A stretch of 18,892 nucleotides of DNA from Caryophanales bacterium UBA6448 (GTDB lineage: Bacteria; Bacillota_I; Bacilli_A; RF39; UBA660), in assembly GCA_002439555.1 (NCBI GenBank), contig DJOC01000074.1, forward strand, positions 21,409 through 40,300, in the 5' to 3' direction. This document shows positions 1 through 6,376 of the stretch, one piece after another. The first letter of the stretch is position 1; each line of letters begins with the position of its first letter. The notes under the pieces were generated by a model that did no database searches, was not told the DNA's origin, and saw only the letters and a program-made list of their open reading frames with translations. Made by a program: the position numbers and the translations under genes.

Positions 1-150
1 GATTATGAAGATGGTTTCACTTTAATAAGACAATCTAATACCGGTCCCGTTCTTACAGTAAGATTTGAAAGAAAAGATGAGGAAACTTTAGAAAAAGAAA
101 AACAAAAATATTTAGATTTAATCAAAAAAATATCATTAGAACTTAACTAA
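1..150 (+). CDS. Phosphohexomutase (phosphoglucomutase/phosphomannomutase family), C-terminal end only
   Basis: Frame 1 is open from the first base to TAA at 148-150, giving 49 residues of a protein that starts outside the window. The segment has the family C-terminal domain IV pattern: the phosphate-binding S-N-T-G-P motif, then V-L-T-V-R-F-E, then a charged helix. In alpha-D-phosphohexomutases this loop grips the sugar-phosphate phosphate during conversion of hexose 6-phosphate to hexose 1-phosphate, which feeds nucleotide-sugar and cell-envelope synthesis. Whether the substrate is glucose or mannose phosphate cannot be told from this fragment. It is the only plus-strand gene seen and converges on the next gene with an 8-base gap. 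A hairpin terminator lies inside its last codons. Confidence 0.85.
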   Translation, partial: DYEDGFTLIRQSNTGPVLTVRFERKDEETLEKEKQKYLDLIKKISLELN

Positions 151-160
151 TGATTTTTTT
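124..160. terminator. Bidirectional intrinsic terminator between convergent genes
   Basis: A run of seven A (124-130) precedes an 8-bp perfect stem: ATCATTAG (132-139), loop 140-146, CTAATGAT (147-154). Six T follow (155-160). Read from either strand this is a stem followed by a U tract. The right arm contains the phosphohexomutase stop codon, and the minus-strand gene stops at 159, so one structure can end both transcripts. Confidence 0.75.
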
Positions 161-455
161 AATTCATAATACTTTTCCATTTTGCTTTTAAAGTAATATT
201 ATCAAATACTAAAGTATTTTCATCAAACTTTTTATCATCATAATACCAGCCTTCAAAAGTATAACCCTCTTTTACGGGAGATGGTGGTAAATCAATCTTT
301 TGTGCAGGTCTTACTGAAATAGCTTCATAACTTTGTGCTCCATCAGTATCAAATGTAACTGTATATGATTTACTACACCAAAGTATTAAAAAAGCAAGTA
401 AAACAGTAATCATAATACCTAAAAAAATGTATGTAAATCTATATGCTTTTGTCAC
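159..455 (-). CDS. Small membrane-anchored protein with a single InlB B-repeat domain
   Basis: About 98 residues. A short basic N-terminus leads into one hydrophobic segment (about residues 8-27), followed by one beta-repeat of the InlB B-repeat / Listeria-Bacteroides type. Its hallmarks are V-T-F-D-T-D-G, then P-x-x-P-V-K-E-G-Y-T-F-E-G-W-Y-Y-D and the closing I-T-L-K-A-K-W. The single anchor should place the repeat outside the cell. Such repeats usually sit in tandem in long surface proteins, so one isolated copy is unusual, and no sortase signal is present. GTG at 455 is preferred because AGGGTGA lies 4 bases upstream. A GTG at 464 would add three residues but has no spaced ribosome binding site. 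The gene has its own promoter. Role unknown; adhesion or envelope association is a guess. Confidence 0.7.
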   Translation of the reverse strand: MTKAYRFTYIFLGIMITVLLAFLILWCSKSYTVTFDTDGAQSYEAISVRPAQKIDLPPSPVKEGYTFEGWYYDDKKFDENTLVFDNITLKAKWKSIMN

Positions 456-490
456 ACTCTTCACCCTTTTTCTATTTTCTATCTATTAAA

Positions 491-519
491 ATAATATAAT
501 ATTTTTTGCATTTAGTCAA
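491..519 (-). promoter_or_regulatory. Sigma-A promoter for the InlB-repeat gene
   Basis: On the minus strand TTGACT (514-519) is followed after 17 bases by TATTAT (491-496). These match the -35 and -10 consensus at 5 of 6 positions each with ideal spacing, about 35 bases upstream of the start codon. Confidence 0.6.
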
Positions 520-544
520 TGAAATACAAAGATGTTTTATTTTT

Positions 545-2260
545 TTATAGTGTTTTATTTTGAATCCTCACATCATTTCCCTCAAAAGAAAGTAAATTAG
601 GCATATATATGGTATTAATCTTATCCCTATTATTATGTAAGAAACCACTATCAATAAATTTAACATTTGGAATATAAATATTTTTAATTATTTTATTACT
701 ATATAAAAAGTTTGTTCCAATAACCTCAAGGTTTGGCAAATAAAGATGACATAATGCGATATTATTTGTTAAAAAATTATCCTCAACACTAAATAAGTTT
801 GGAGCATTAAGTCTACTTAAATCTCTATTTTTTCTTAAGAATGAAGCACCAACTGAATTTAGATTAGGAAAATCACACTCTATTAAAGAATTATTTTCAC
901 TCATAAAGGAATAACCTACTTTTCTTAAATTGGGTAAACAAAGTGATTTTAATTTCTCATTATAATATAGAAAACTATTGCCCGCTACCTCTAAAGAAGG
1001 CATATATACACTTTGAACATTTTTAGCATATGATATAAAACTGTAATCAACGCGTTTAACATTTGGTAAATTAATAGTTTTTAAATTTTCTGCTCGCAAT
1101 GCAAAACTATTACCAATAATTTCACATTTAGGTAAATAAATATATTCTAATTCAAAAGAGCTTTTAAGAACTCTATCTTCGATAATAATTGTATCTTTCG
1201 AAGAAAATCTTCTTATATGAAAACTATTTTGCATAAAATCATCATTAATTTTTCTTACGCCATCCATTACTACACTGACAACTTGATTAAATTTATTAAG
1301 TTCTAAATATATTTTAATACCATATTCACAAACAATATAAATTTCTTTACCCGTATCAATATTTTCAATCTTAATTGTTTTGATATATTTGATAGCATCC
1401 TCAGCAGTATCATATCTACATTTATCATAACATTCAAATTTTTTATTTACTAAGTCAAGAACAAAGCCATCAAATAATATATATTTTTCTTTTGGAAAGG
1501 TAACTTCCTCAAAATTATGAATTACAATGTTATCTGCACAGTAATAAATATTATTACATTCAAGATTGTATCTATAATACTTTCCATCTATAGTTCTCAC
1601 ATAATTTGGTATTTCAAAAGCACAATTAGTATTTCTTTGCTTTATTCCAAAATACTTTTCAAAGGAATATGTAAGACCTTTCGCAATGTTTTCTAAATTA
1701 TTTTGATATGTAGCATCTGGGTTGTTAACTGTATGATTATATCTATTTTTAATTGATAAATAATTAGTGTCTATTGTAAACTGAAGTGAAAGTACACTTG
1801 TACCATATTCATCCTCCCTTTGGGGTATAGATTTTCTTTCTATATCTAAAGCATTATTTTTAACTGCAAAAAATACTCTATTTGTTTCAAGACGATTACT
1901 TTTAAAGGTACATAATTCTTCACCTTCAGCATAATACTTTTTATATGATATTATTTCTTCATTGGTATGGCATTCCTTTAAAGTATAGCCTGCATCTTCA
2001 AATAATTCATAAGGCGTTTTTAAAGTCTGACTTAAAATTACATTATTTTTATTAAATTCATTCATAATAAATTCTTGAAACTTATTAACCATATTATTTT
2101 CAATTAAATCATCATATAAAAAATGATTTTCTTTAAATAAGGATAATATTAAGGAAGATAATACTCCTTCATTTTCAAGTATACTCGGAAATAATTCTCT
2201 ACATAATTTACTAAAATTTTCACCATACTTTTTCTTTAATATTTTTAAATCACTATTCAT
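545..2260 (-). CDS. Cytoplasmic leucine-rich-repeat protein with an uncharacterised N-terminal domain
   Basis: 571 residues with no signal peptide or membrane segment. Residues 1-80 are helical. Residues 80-215 form a conserved-looking domain rich in Y, N and charged residues, including K-N-R-Y-N-H-T-V-N-N-P-D-A-T. Residues 216-365 look mixed alpha/beta. From 371 to about 563 there are nine leucine-rich repeats of 22 residues in perfect register, with consensus L-x-x-I-x-L-P-N-L-x-x-V-G-x-S-F-L-x-x-N. They resemble the bacterial BspA-type repeats. The usual role of such a solenoid is protein binding; here it would act inside the cell. A ribosome binding site (GGGGGT) and an extended -10 promoter lie just upstream. 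The N-terminal domain resembles proteins I recall from uncultured gut Firmicutes, but no function is known to me. Confidence 0.8.
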   Translation of the reverse strand: MNSDLKILKKKYGENFSKLCRELFPSILENEGVLSSLILSLFKENHFLYDDLIENNMVNKFQEFIMNEFNKNNVILSQTLKTPYELFEDAGYTLKECHTNEEIISYKKYYAEGEELCTFKSNRLETNRVFFAVKNNALDIERKSIPQREDEYGTSVLSLQFTIDTNYLSIKNRYNHTVNNPDATYQNNLENIAKGLTYSFEKYFGIKQRNTNCAFEIPNYVRTIDGKYYRYNLECNNIYYCADNIVIHNFEEVTFPKEKYILFDGFVLDLVNKKFECYDKCRYDTAEDAIKYIKTIKIENIDTGKEIYIVCEYGIKIYLELNKFNQVVSVVMDGVRKINDDFMQNSFHIRRFSSKDTIIIEDRVLKSSFELEYIYLPKCEIIGNSFALRAENLKTINLPNVKRVDYSFISYAKNVQSVYMPSLEVAGNSFLYYNEKLKSLCLPNLRKVGYSFMSENNSLIECDFPNLNSVGASFLRKNRDLSRLNAPNLFSVEDNFLTNNIALCHLYLPNLEVIGTNFLYSNKIIKNIYIPNVKFIDSGFLHNNRDKINTIYMPNLLSFEGNDVRIQNKTL

Positions 2261-2283
2261 AAAACCCCCAGAAAGTAATAACT

Positions 2284-2292
2284 ATTATAACA
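2284..2292 (-). promoter_or_regulatory. Extended -10 promoter for the leucine-rich-repeat gene
   Basis: The minus strand reads TG-T-TATAAT, a perfect extended -10 with TATAAT at 2284-2289, about 24 bases upstream of the start codon. The -35 region would fall in the T-run of the preceding terminator and has no consensus, which an extended -10 can tolerate. Confidence 0.55.
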
Positions 2293-2299
2293 TTATTTT

Positions 2300-2325
2300 A
2301 AAAAAAAGATAGTCCTTAAACTATC
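2300..2325 (-). terminator. Intrinsic terminator overlapping the stop of the CSGH-motif gene
   Basis: On the minus strand GATAGT, a 6-base loop and ACTATC are followed by eight T (2300-2307). The first arm overlaps the TGA stop at 2324-2326. It separates the small unknown gene from the leucine-rich-repeat gene. Confidence 0.8.
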
Positions 2326-2830
2326 AATTGCTATTTAAATTTGGTAAATTATCCACCCATTTTTGCAAGATTTCGCACTTTTTATCTATCTCATTTAAAA
2401 CATCTGCCATTTTTCGATGGTTTTCATTTTCATCATAAAAGAATGTTTCACTTCCAATATAAGTTCTATCATTATTTTCTATATAAAAATCATTCGGCAC
2501 ACTTTTAAAATCATATCTTTTAGAAAATAAAATATATGTTGTTGTACTATCAACCTCTATCCAATAATCAAAAGTATCATTATTTATTTTTTTTATTATA
2601 ATTCGACTATTTTTTTGATATTCTTTCAATTTATCAATTGGTTCATCCAAATATTCATAGTATTCAATTTTATAATGTCCACTGCAACTAGCAAAGGTTT
2701 CATATCCTTTTTTATTTAACTTGGCAATTACAGGAGCAATTAGCTTATCACAAACAAATACTTTTGGATGATCTTCAGCATGAGTACAAACTTCAAATGT
2801 TTCTTTGTCAATTATACTATTTTCATCCAT
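2324..2830 (-). CDS. Hypothetical protein with a C-S-G-H motif
   Basis: 168 residues, soluble, not recognised. The most distinctive segment is residues 27-52, C-D-x-L-I-A-P-V-I-A-x-L-N-K-K-G-Y-x-T, followed by S-C-S-G-H (C49, H52). This looks like a small helix-strand unit ending in a possible metal-binding or catalytic Cys/His pair. Two further cysteines lie at 15 and 27. The rest is acidic and aromatic-rich with no clear motif. The start is secure: AGGTGA overlaps the TGA of the upstream remnant ORF and sits three bases from the ATG. Transcription stops at the hairpin overlapping its own stop codon. No function assigned. Confidence 0.75.
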   Translation of the reverse strand: MDENSIIDKETFEVCTHAEDHPKVFVCDKLIAPVIAKLNKKGYETFASCSGHYKIEYYEYLDEPIDKLKEYQKNSRIIIKKINNDTFDYWIEVDSTTTYILFSKRYDFKSVPNDFYIENNDRTYIGSETFFYDENENHRKMADVLNEIDKKCEILQKWVDNLPNLNSN

Positions 2831-2838
2831 ACTTCACC

Positions 2839-3351
2839 TCAAAATAAATATCTTTCTAATTTACTTAATGAAAAGCGTTTTAAAAGTAGGTCATATTCTT
2901 CTTCGGTTATTTGGCAGTAATTAATTACTTGCTGTTTTGATAGACCATCTTTTATCATTTTAAGAGAAATTGCTTTGGTAACTTTGTCCGTTACTTTTTG
3001 GGTTACTTCTTTAGTAATTTCTTTTTCTGCTTTTTTAACAGTTTCTGCAACTTGTTTTTCTATAATTTCTTTCATTGCTTCATCATCGGCAGCCTTTCTA
3101 AGTTTATCGACATCATAATATAGCATATCATCAAAATTTTCCCACATTTTCTCTAACCTTTTAATTACCCATTCCATTATTGGATTGCCATCATAAAACT
3201 ATTCATAGTTAAAATCTTCCTTATTATAAAATACTAGAAACAATTTTTCCAAACTATCACTTGGCATCCCATCAATTTCATTATAAATTAGTTTTTTTAA
3301 AAAGTCCATATTGATATCATAAATAACAAAGTTGTTTAATGATAAGAAGTT
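2839..3351 (-). pseudogene. 3' remnant of a Rpn-family / PD-(D/E)XK nuclease (transposase-like) gene
   Basis: The open 112-codon stretch from ATG at 3177 has no ribosome binding site. The same frame continues upstream through a single TAG (3199-3201) for about 50 more codons, to a TAA at 3352-3354. The joined reading resembles the part of Rpn-type proteins that follows the nuclease domain. It has an I-Y-D-I-N-M-D-F-L-K-K-L-I-Y-N-E segment, then a charged helix with K/E-rich repeats, then a tail of the type M-I-K-D-G-L-S-x-x-x-V-I-N-Y-C-x-I-T-E-E-E. The N-terminal catalytic domain is missing, so this is read as decay of a recombination-promoting nuclease gene. An alternative is that the 112-residue part is still made as a coiled-coil protein. 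The family call rests on pattern memory. Confidence 0.55.
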
Positions 3352-3402
3352 TTACATAATATATTTTTAGATAAAATTATGAAATTTTAGTATTTTTTAC
3401 AT

Positions 3403-3430
3403 AAAAAAGAAATAGATTTTGCTCTATTTC
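3403..3430 (-). terminator. Intrinsic terminator ending the heat-shock operon
   Basis: On the minus strand GAAATAGA (3430-3423), loop GCAAAA and TCTATTTC (3416-3409) form a perfect 8-bp stem followed by six T (3408-3403). The first arm contains the dnaJ stop codon TAG (3424-3426). Confidence 0.85.
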
Positions 3431-4563
3431 ATCTTTCTTTTAAAGTCCTTTATTTCATCTTCATTATCAAGATTACTATCCAATAGTTCTTTGAATAATT
3501 TTTTTTGGGATAAAGTAAGTTTTGTAGGAATAATAATATTTACTACAACATACATATTACCACGTGCAAGAGAGTTTGGACTTTTTAAACCTTTTCCTTT
3601 GAGTTTTAATTTTGTATAATTTTGAGTTCCTGGTTTTATTTGAAGAATAACATTGCCAGTAAGAGTTGGTATTTCTTTTTCACAACCTAAAGTTGCCTCG
3701 GCAACATTAATTGGAAGTTCTAAATAAATATCATTACCCTCGCGTTCAAAAAGTGGATGATCCTTTATTTCGAAATCTACATAAAGATCGCCATTTTCAC
3801 CATTTACGGAGGCATTACCTTTACCTGCAAGTCTTAACTCGTGGCCAGAATCAACGCCTTCGGGTACTTTAATTTTGATCGTCTTCTTTTCATTTACAAT
3901 ACCAGTTCCTTTACAATCAGAACAGATATTTTGATAAGTAACACCCTTTCCCATACAATCAGGACATACTTTTTGAGTTTGCATTACTCCGAATATAGAA
4001 CGGACTTGCTCTAAAACTACTCCACGACCTCCACATTTTGGACACGTTTTTTCATTAAATCCGCCTTTACCATTACATGTTTTACAAGGACTTTTTAAAG
4101 TTACCTCAATAGTTTTTTCACAACCAAATGCAGCCTCTTCGAAAGTAAGCGGAATAGTTACTTTAACATCACTACCTCTTGAGCTTCTTTGTCTTCTTCC
4201 ACCTCCAAAAGAGGAAAAACCACTTGTAAAGGATGAGCCAAAGTCATCATCTTCACCAAAAACGTGACGAAGAATATCTCCCAAGTCGACATCGCTGGCA
4301 TTAAAATTAAATCCTCCTTGACCACCAAAGTTATTTGTGCCATCAAACGCCGCTGAGCCATACTGATCATATGCTTTTCTTTTCTGAGGATCAGACAAAA
4401 TTGCATAAGCCTCGCCTATTTCTTTAAACTTTGCTTCGTCACCAGTTTCTTTATTATCTGGATGATACATTTTAGCAAGTTTTCTAAAGGCTCTTTTAAT
4501 TTCTTCGTCAGTGGCAGTTTTTGAAACGCCTAAAAGTTCATAATAATCTTTTTTACTATTCAT
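3424..4563 (-). CDS. dnaJ: Chaperone protein DnaJ (Hsp40)
   Basis: Co-chaperone that delivers unfolded clients to DnaK and stimulates its ATPase; cytoplasmic. At 379 residues it is full length for a type I DnaJ. The J domain (about 1-70) carries H-P-D at 34-36. A short Gly/Phe-rich linker runs from about 79 to 123. Four C-x-x-C-x-G-x-G zinc-binding repeats start at C160, C174, C200 and C214. The C-terminal substrate-binding and dimerisation region follows to the end. It is last in the operon. Its ATG overlaps the last 8 bases of pepF, which implies translational coupling. It ends with TAG inside the operon terminator hairpin. Expression should follow the HrcA/CIRCE-controlled promoter some 6 kb upstream unless an internal promoter exists; none is obvious. 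Confidence 0.98.
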   Translation of the reverse strand: MNSKKDYYELLGVSKTATDEEIKRAFRKLAKMYHPDNKETGDEAKFKEIGEAYAILSDPQKRKAYDQYGSAAFDGTNNFGGQGGFNFNASDVDLGDILRHVFGEDDDFGSSFTSGFSSFGGGRRQRSSRGSDVKVTIPLTFEEAAFGCEKTIEVTLKSPCKTCNGKGGFNEKTCPKCGGRGVVLEQVRSIFGVMQTQKVCPDCMGKGVTYQNICSDCKGTGIVNEKKTIKIKVPEGVDSGHELRLAGKGNASVNGENGDLYVDFEIKDHPLFEREGNDIYLELPINVAEATLGCEKEIPTLTGNVILQIKPGTQNYTKLKLKGKGLKSPNSLARGNMYVVVNIIIPTKLTLSQKKLFKELLDSNLDNEDEIKDFKRKMK

Positions 4564-6319
4564 AAAGTTTCTCTAACTCCTTTCTTTTTTTATCAAAGAA
4601 TTCAAATACTTCATCATAAAGCGATGGATTTTCCATATCTACGCCCGCTACTTTTAAACTTTTAACTGGATCTAATGTTGAACCAAGTTTTAAAAATTTA
4701 ATATAGCTTTCTAAAGCACCGGATTTTTTATTTATAATATCGTTTGCTATTTTGAGTGCTGCAGCATAACCTGTGGCATATTGATAAACATAGAAATTAT
4801 AATAAAAATGTGGTATTCTATAACATTCATATTTAATATCTTCATCAACTTCAACATTTGGTCCAAAATATAATTTATTTAAATCCAAATATTCTTTTTG
4901 AACTAATTCTTTTGTAAGAACAGTTCCATTCATTTCCTTATTATGAAGATTATCTTCGAAGTGAGCAAACATAGTTTGTCTAATCATAGTTGCTTTAAAT
5001 CTTTGTAATATACTATCTAGTATGTATTTTTTTTCTTCAATATTATCTGTATGATTTAACATATAATTTGTAAGTATTATTTCATTTACTTGACTTGCTA
5101 CTTCGGCTACAAAGATGGAATAATTATAATCTTCATAAGTATTAAAGTTTTGAGCATAATAATAATGCATTGCATGACCTAGTTCATGAATAAGCGTCGA
5201 TACATCATTAAGTTTTCCTTCATAATTTATAACTACGTAAGGATGAGCAAGATATGCACATGTACAATATCCTCCATCTCTTTTATTTTTCTTTGGATAT
5301 ACATCAATCCAATTTTCTGAAAATGCTCTTTTAATAACATCAACATATTCTTTTCCCATTACCTCTAAAGAGGAAATTACAAGTTCTTTTGCTTCATCAT
5401 AAGAATATTTCTTATTGAAATCTTTTGTAATATTTGCATAAGTATCATATATATGAAGTTTATCTAACCCTAATACTTTCTTTTTTAAATCATAATATTT
5501 ATAAAATTTAGGTAAATTATTTTTAATACTATTTATTAAGTTATCATAAATATCATTTTTAATATCATTTGAATATAAACTTAAGCTTCTGGCTGAAGGA
5601 AATTTTCTTAACTTAGCAACCTTATTATTGCTCATTACTTTAGTAGTATATATTGTATTAAAGGTATTTTCATAATGTTTAATTTCTTTATAAATTTTTT
5701 CAAAAGCCTCTTTTCGAACATTTTGATTACAACTTTGAAGGTATGTACTAAAGTTAGATATTGTAAGAGGTACTTTTTTACCTTCTTCATCTGTAATAGT
5801 GCCAAAGTCCATATCAGTTGTAAGAAGCATTTCACTTGCATCCTCACTTTTAGAGTATACAGATGTTAAAAGTGTAATAATCTTTTCTTCTTCTTTAGAC
5901 TTGATATATTTTTTCGCTCTATAAATACTTTTTAAATTATTTTCATATTCCTTTAACTTAGGATATTTTTTTATATATTCTTTAACAAATTTAAAATCTT
6001 TTTCAAGAAGTTCTGGTACAACGTAACTTTCTTTTTCGGATAACTCATTAAAGAAATTAAGCATGCTACCTAGCATTTCATTATAATTTTCATTTGTTAA
6101 GTCTAAATCATTATTTATATGAGCATATAAGTATAACCTTTCAACTTTCTTAGAAATTTCATTATCATACTCTAAATATTCATATAACATTTCTGGGCTA
6201 GATAATAGTTTACCTTCATAACTAGAAATGTTTTTAGCATATTTTTTTAAAGAAGCAAGCTCTTTTTTAGCATCTTCATCACTTTTAAATAAAGCACTTA
6301 AATCAATTTTTTCTTTCAT
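4556..6319 (-). CDS. pepF: Oligoendopeptidase F, M3B family zinc metallopeptidase
   Basis: Cytoplasmic zinc endopeptidase that cuts medium-length oligopeptides. The 587 residues match the usual length near 600. The catalytic motif is I-H-E-L-G-H-A-M-H at 377-385, with H378 and H382 as zinc ligands, E379 as catalytic base, and E406 (in F-V-A-E-V-A-S-Q) as the third ligand. The helical N-terminal half is typical of the PepF group. No signal peptide. It sits between dnaK and dnaJ and its end overlaps the dnaJ start by 8 bases. This is not the textbook dnaK-dnaJ arrangement and suggests peptide disposal co-expressed with the chaperones. No strong ribosome binding site precedes the ATG. A perfect hairpin lies 17 to 40 bases upstream and may tune its level. 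Confidence 0.95.
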   Translation of the reverse strand: MKEKIDLSALFKSDEDAKKELASLKKYAKNISSYEGKLLSSPEMLYEYLEYDNEISKKVERLYLYAHINNDLDLTNENYNEMLGSMLNFFNELSEKESYVVPELLEKDFKFVKEYIKKYPKLKEYENNLKSIYRAKKYIKSKEEEKIITLLTSVYSKSEDASEMLLTTDMDFGTITDEEGKKVPLTISNFSTYLQSCNQNVRKEAFEKIYKEIKHYENTFNTIYTTKVMSNNKVAKLRKFPSARSLSLYSNDIKNDIYDNLINSIKNNLPKFYKYYDLKKKVLGLDKLHIYDTYANITKDFNKKYSYDEAKELVISSLEVMGKEYVDVIKRAFSENWIDVYPKKNKRDGGYCTCAYLAHPYVVINYEGKLNDVSTLIHELGHAMHYYYAQNFNTYEDYNYSIFVAEVASQVNEIILTNYMLNHTDNIEEKKYILDSILQRFKATMIRQTMFAHFEDNLHNKEMNGTVLTKELVQKEYLDLNKLYFGPNVEVDEDIKYECYRIPHFYYNFYVYQYATGYAAALKIANDIINKKSGALESYIKFLKLGSTLDPVKSLKVAGVDMENPSLYDEVFEFFDKKRKELEKLYE

Positions 6320-6335
6320 ATTTTATAACCAAATA

Positions 6336-6359
6336 TTAGGTCCTAGAAATAGGACCTAA
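6336..6359 (-). other. Perfect 10-bp hairpin in the dnaK-pepF intergenic gap
   Basis: TTAGGTCCTA (6336-6345) pairs exactly with TAGGACCTAA (6350-6359) across a 4-base loop. On the transcribed strand no U-run follows, so it is unlikely to be a full terminator. It may protect the dnaK mRNA end, mark a processing site, or attenuate transcription into pepF-dnaJ. Confidence 0.65.
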
Positions 6360-6376
6360 CACTTTACCTTTCTTTA

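Noticed and set aside
2324..2841. TGA read as Trp (mycoplasma code)
   Set aside because: TGA ends many genes here, several next to ribosome binding sites of the next gene, and Trp is encoded by TGG within proteins.
3199..3201. TAG recoded as an amino acid, since the frame continues through it
   Set aside because: TAG is the natural stop of hrcA, pepF and dnaJ here, so the in-frame TAG is read as a nonsense mutation.
4158..4406. 82-codon open frame inside dnaJ on the same strand
   Set aside because: Out-of-frame shadow over the Gly/Phe region of a clearly real dnaJ.
6336..6359. Standard intrinsic terminator between dnaK and pepF
   Set aside because: The stem is perfect but no U-run follows in the transcribed direction, so it is listed as a hairpin of unknown role.
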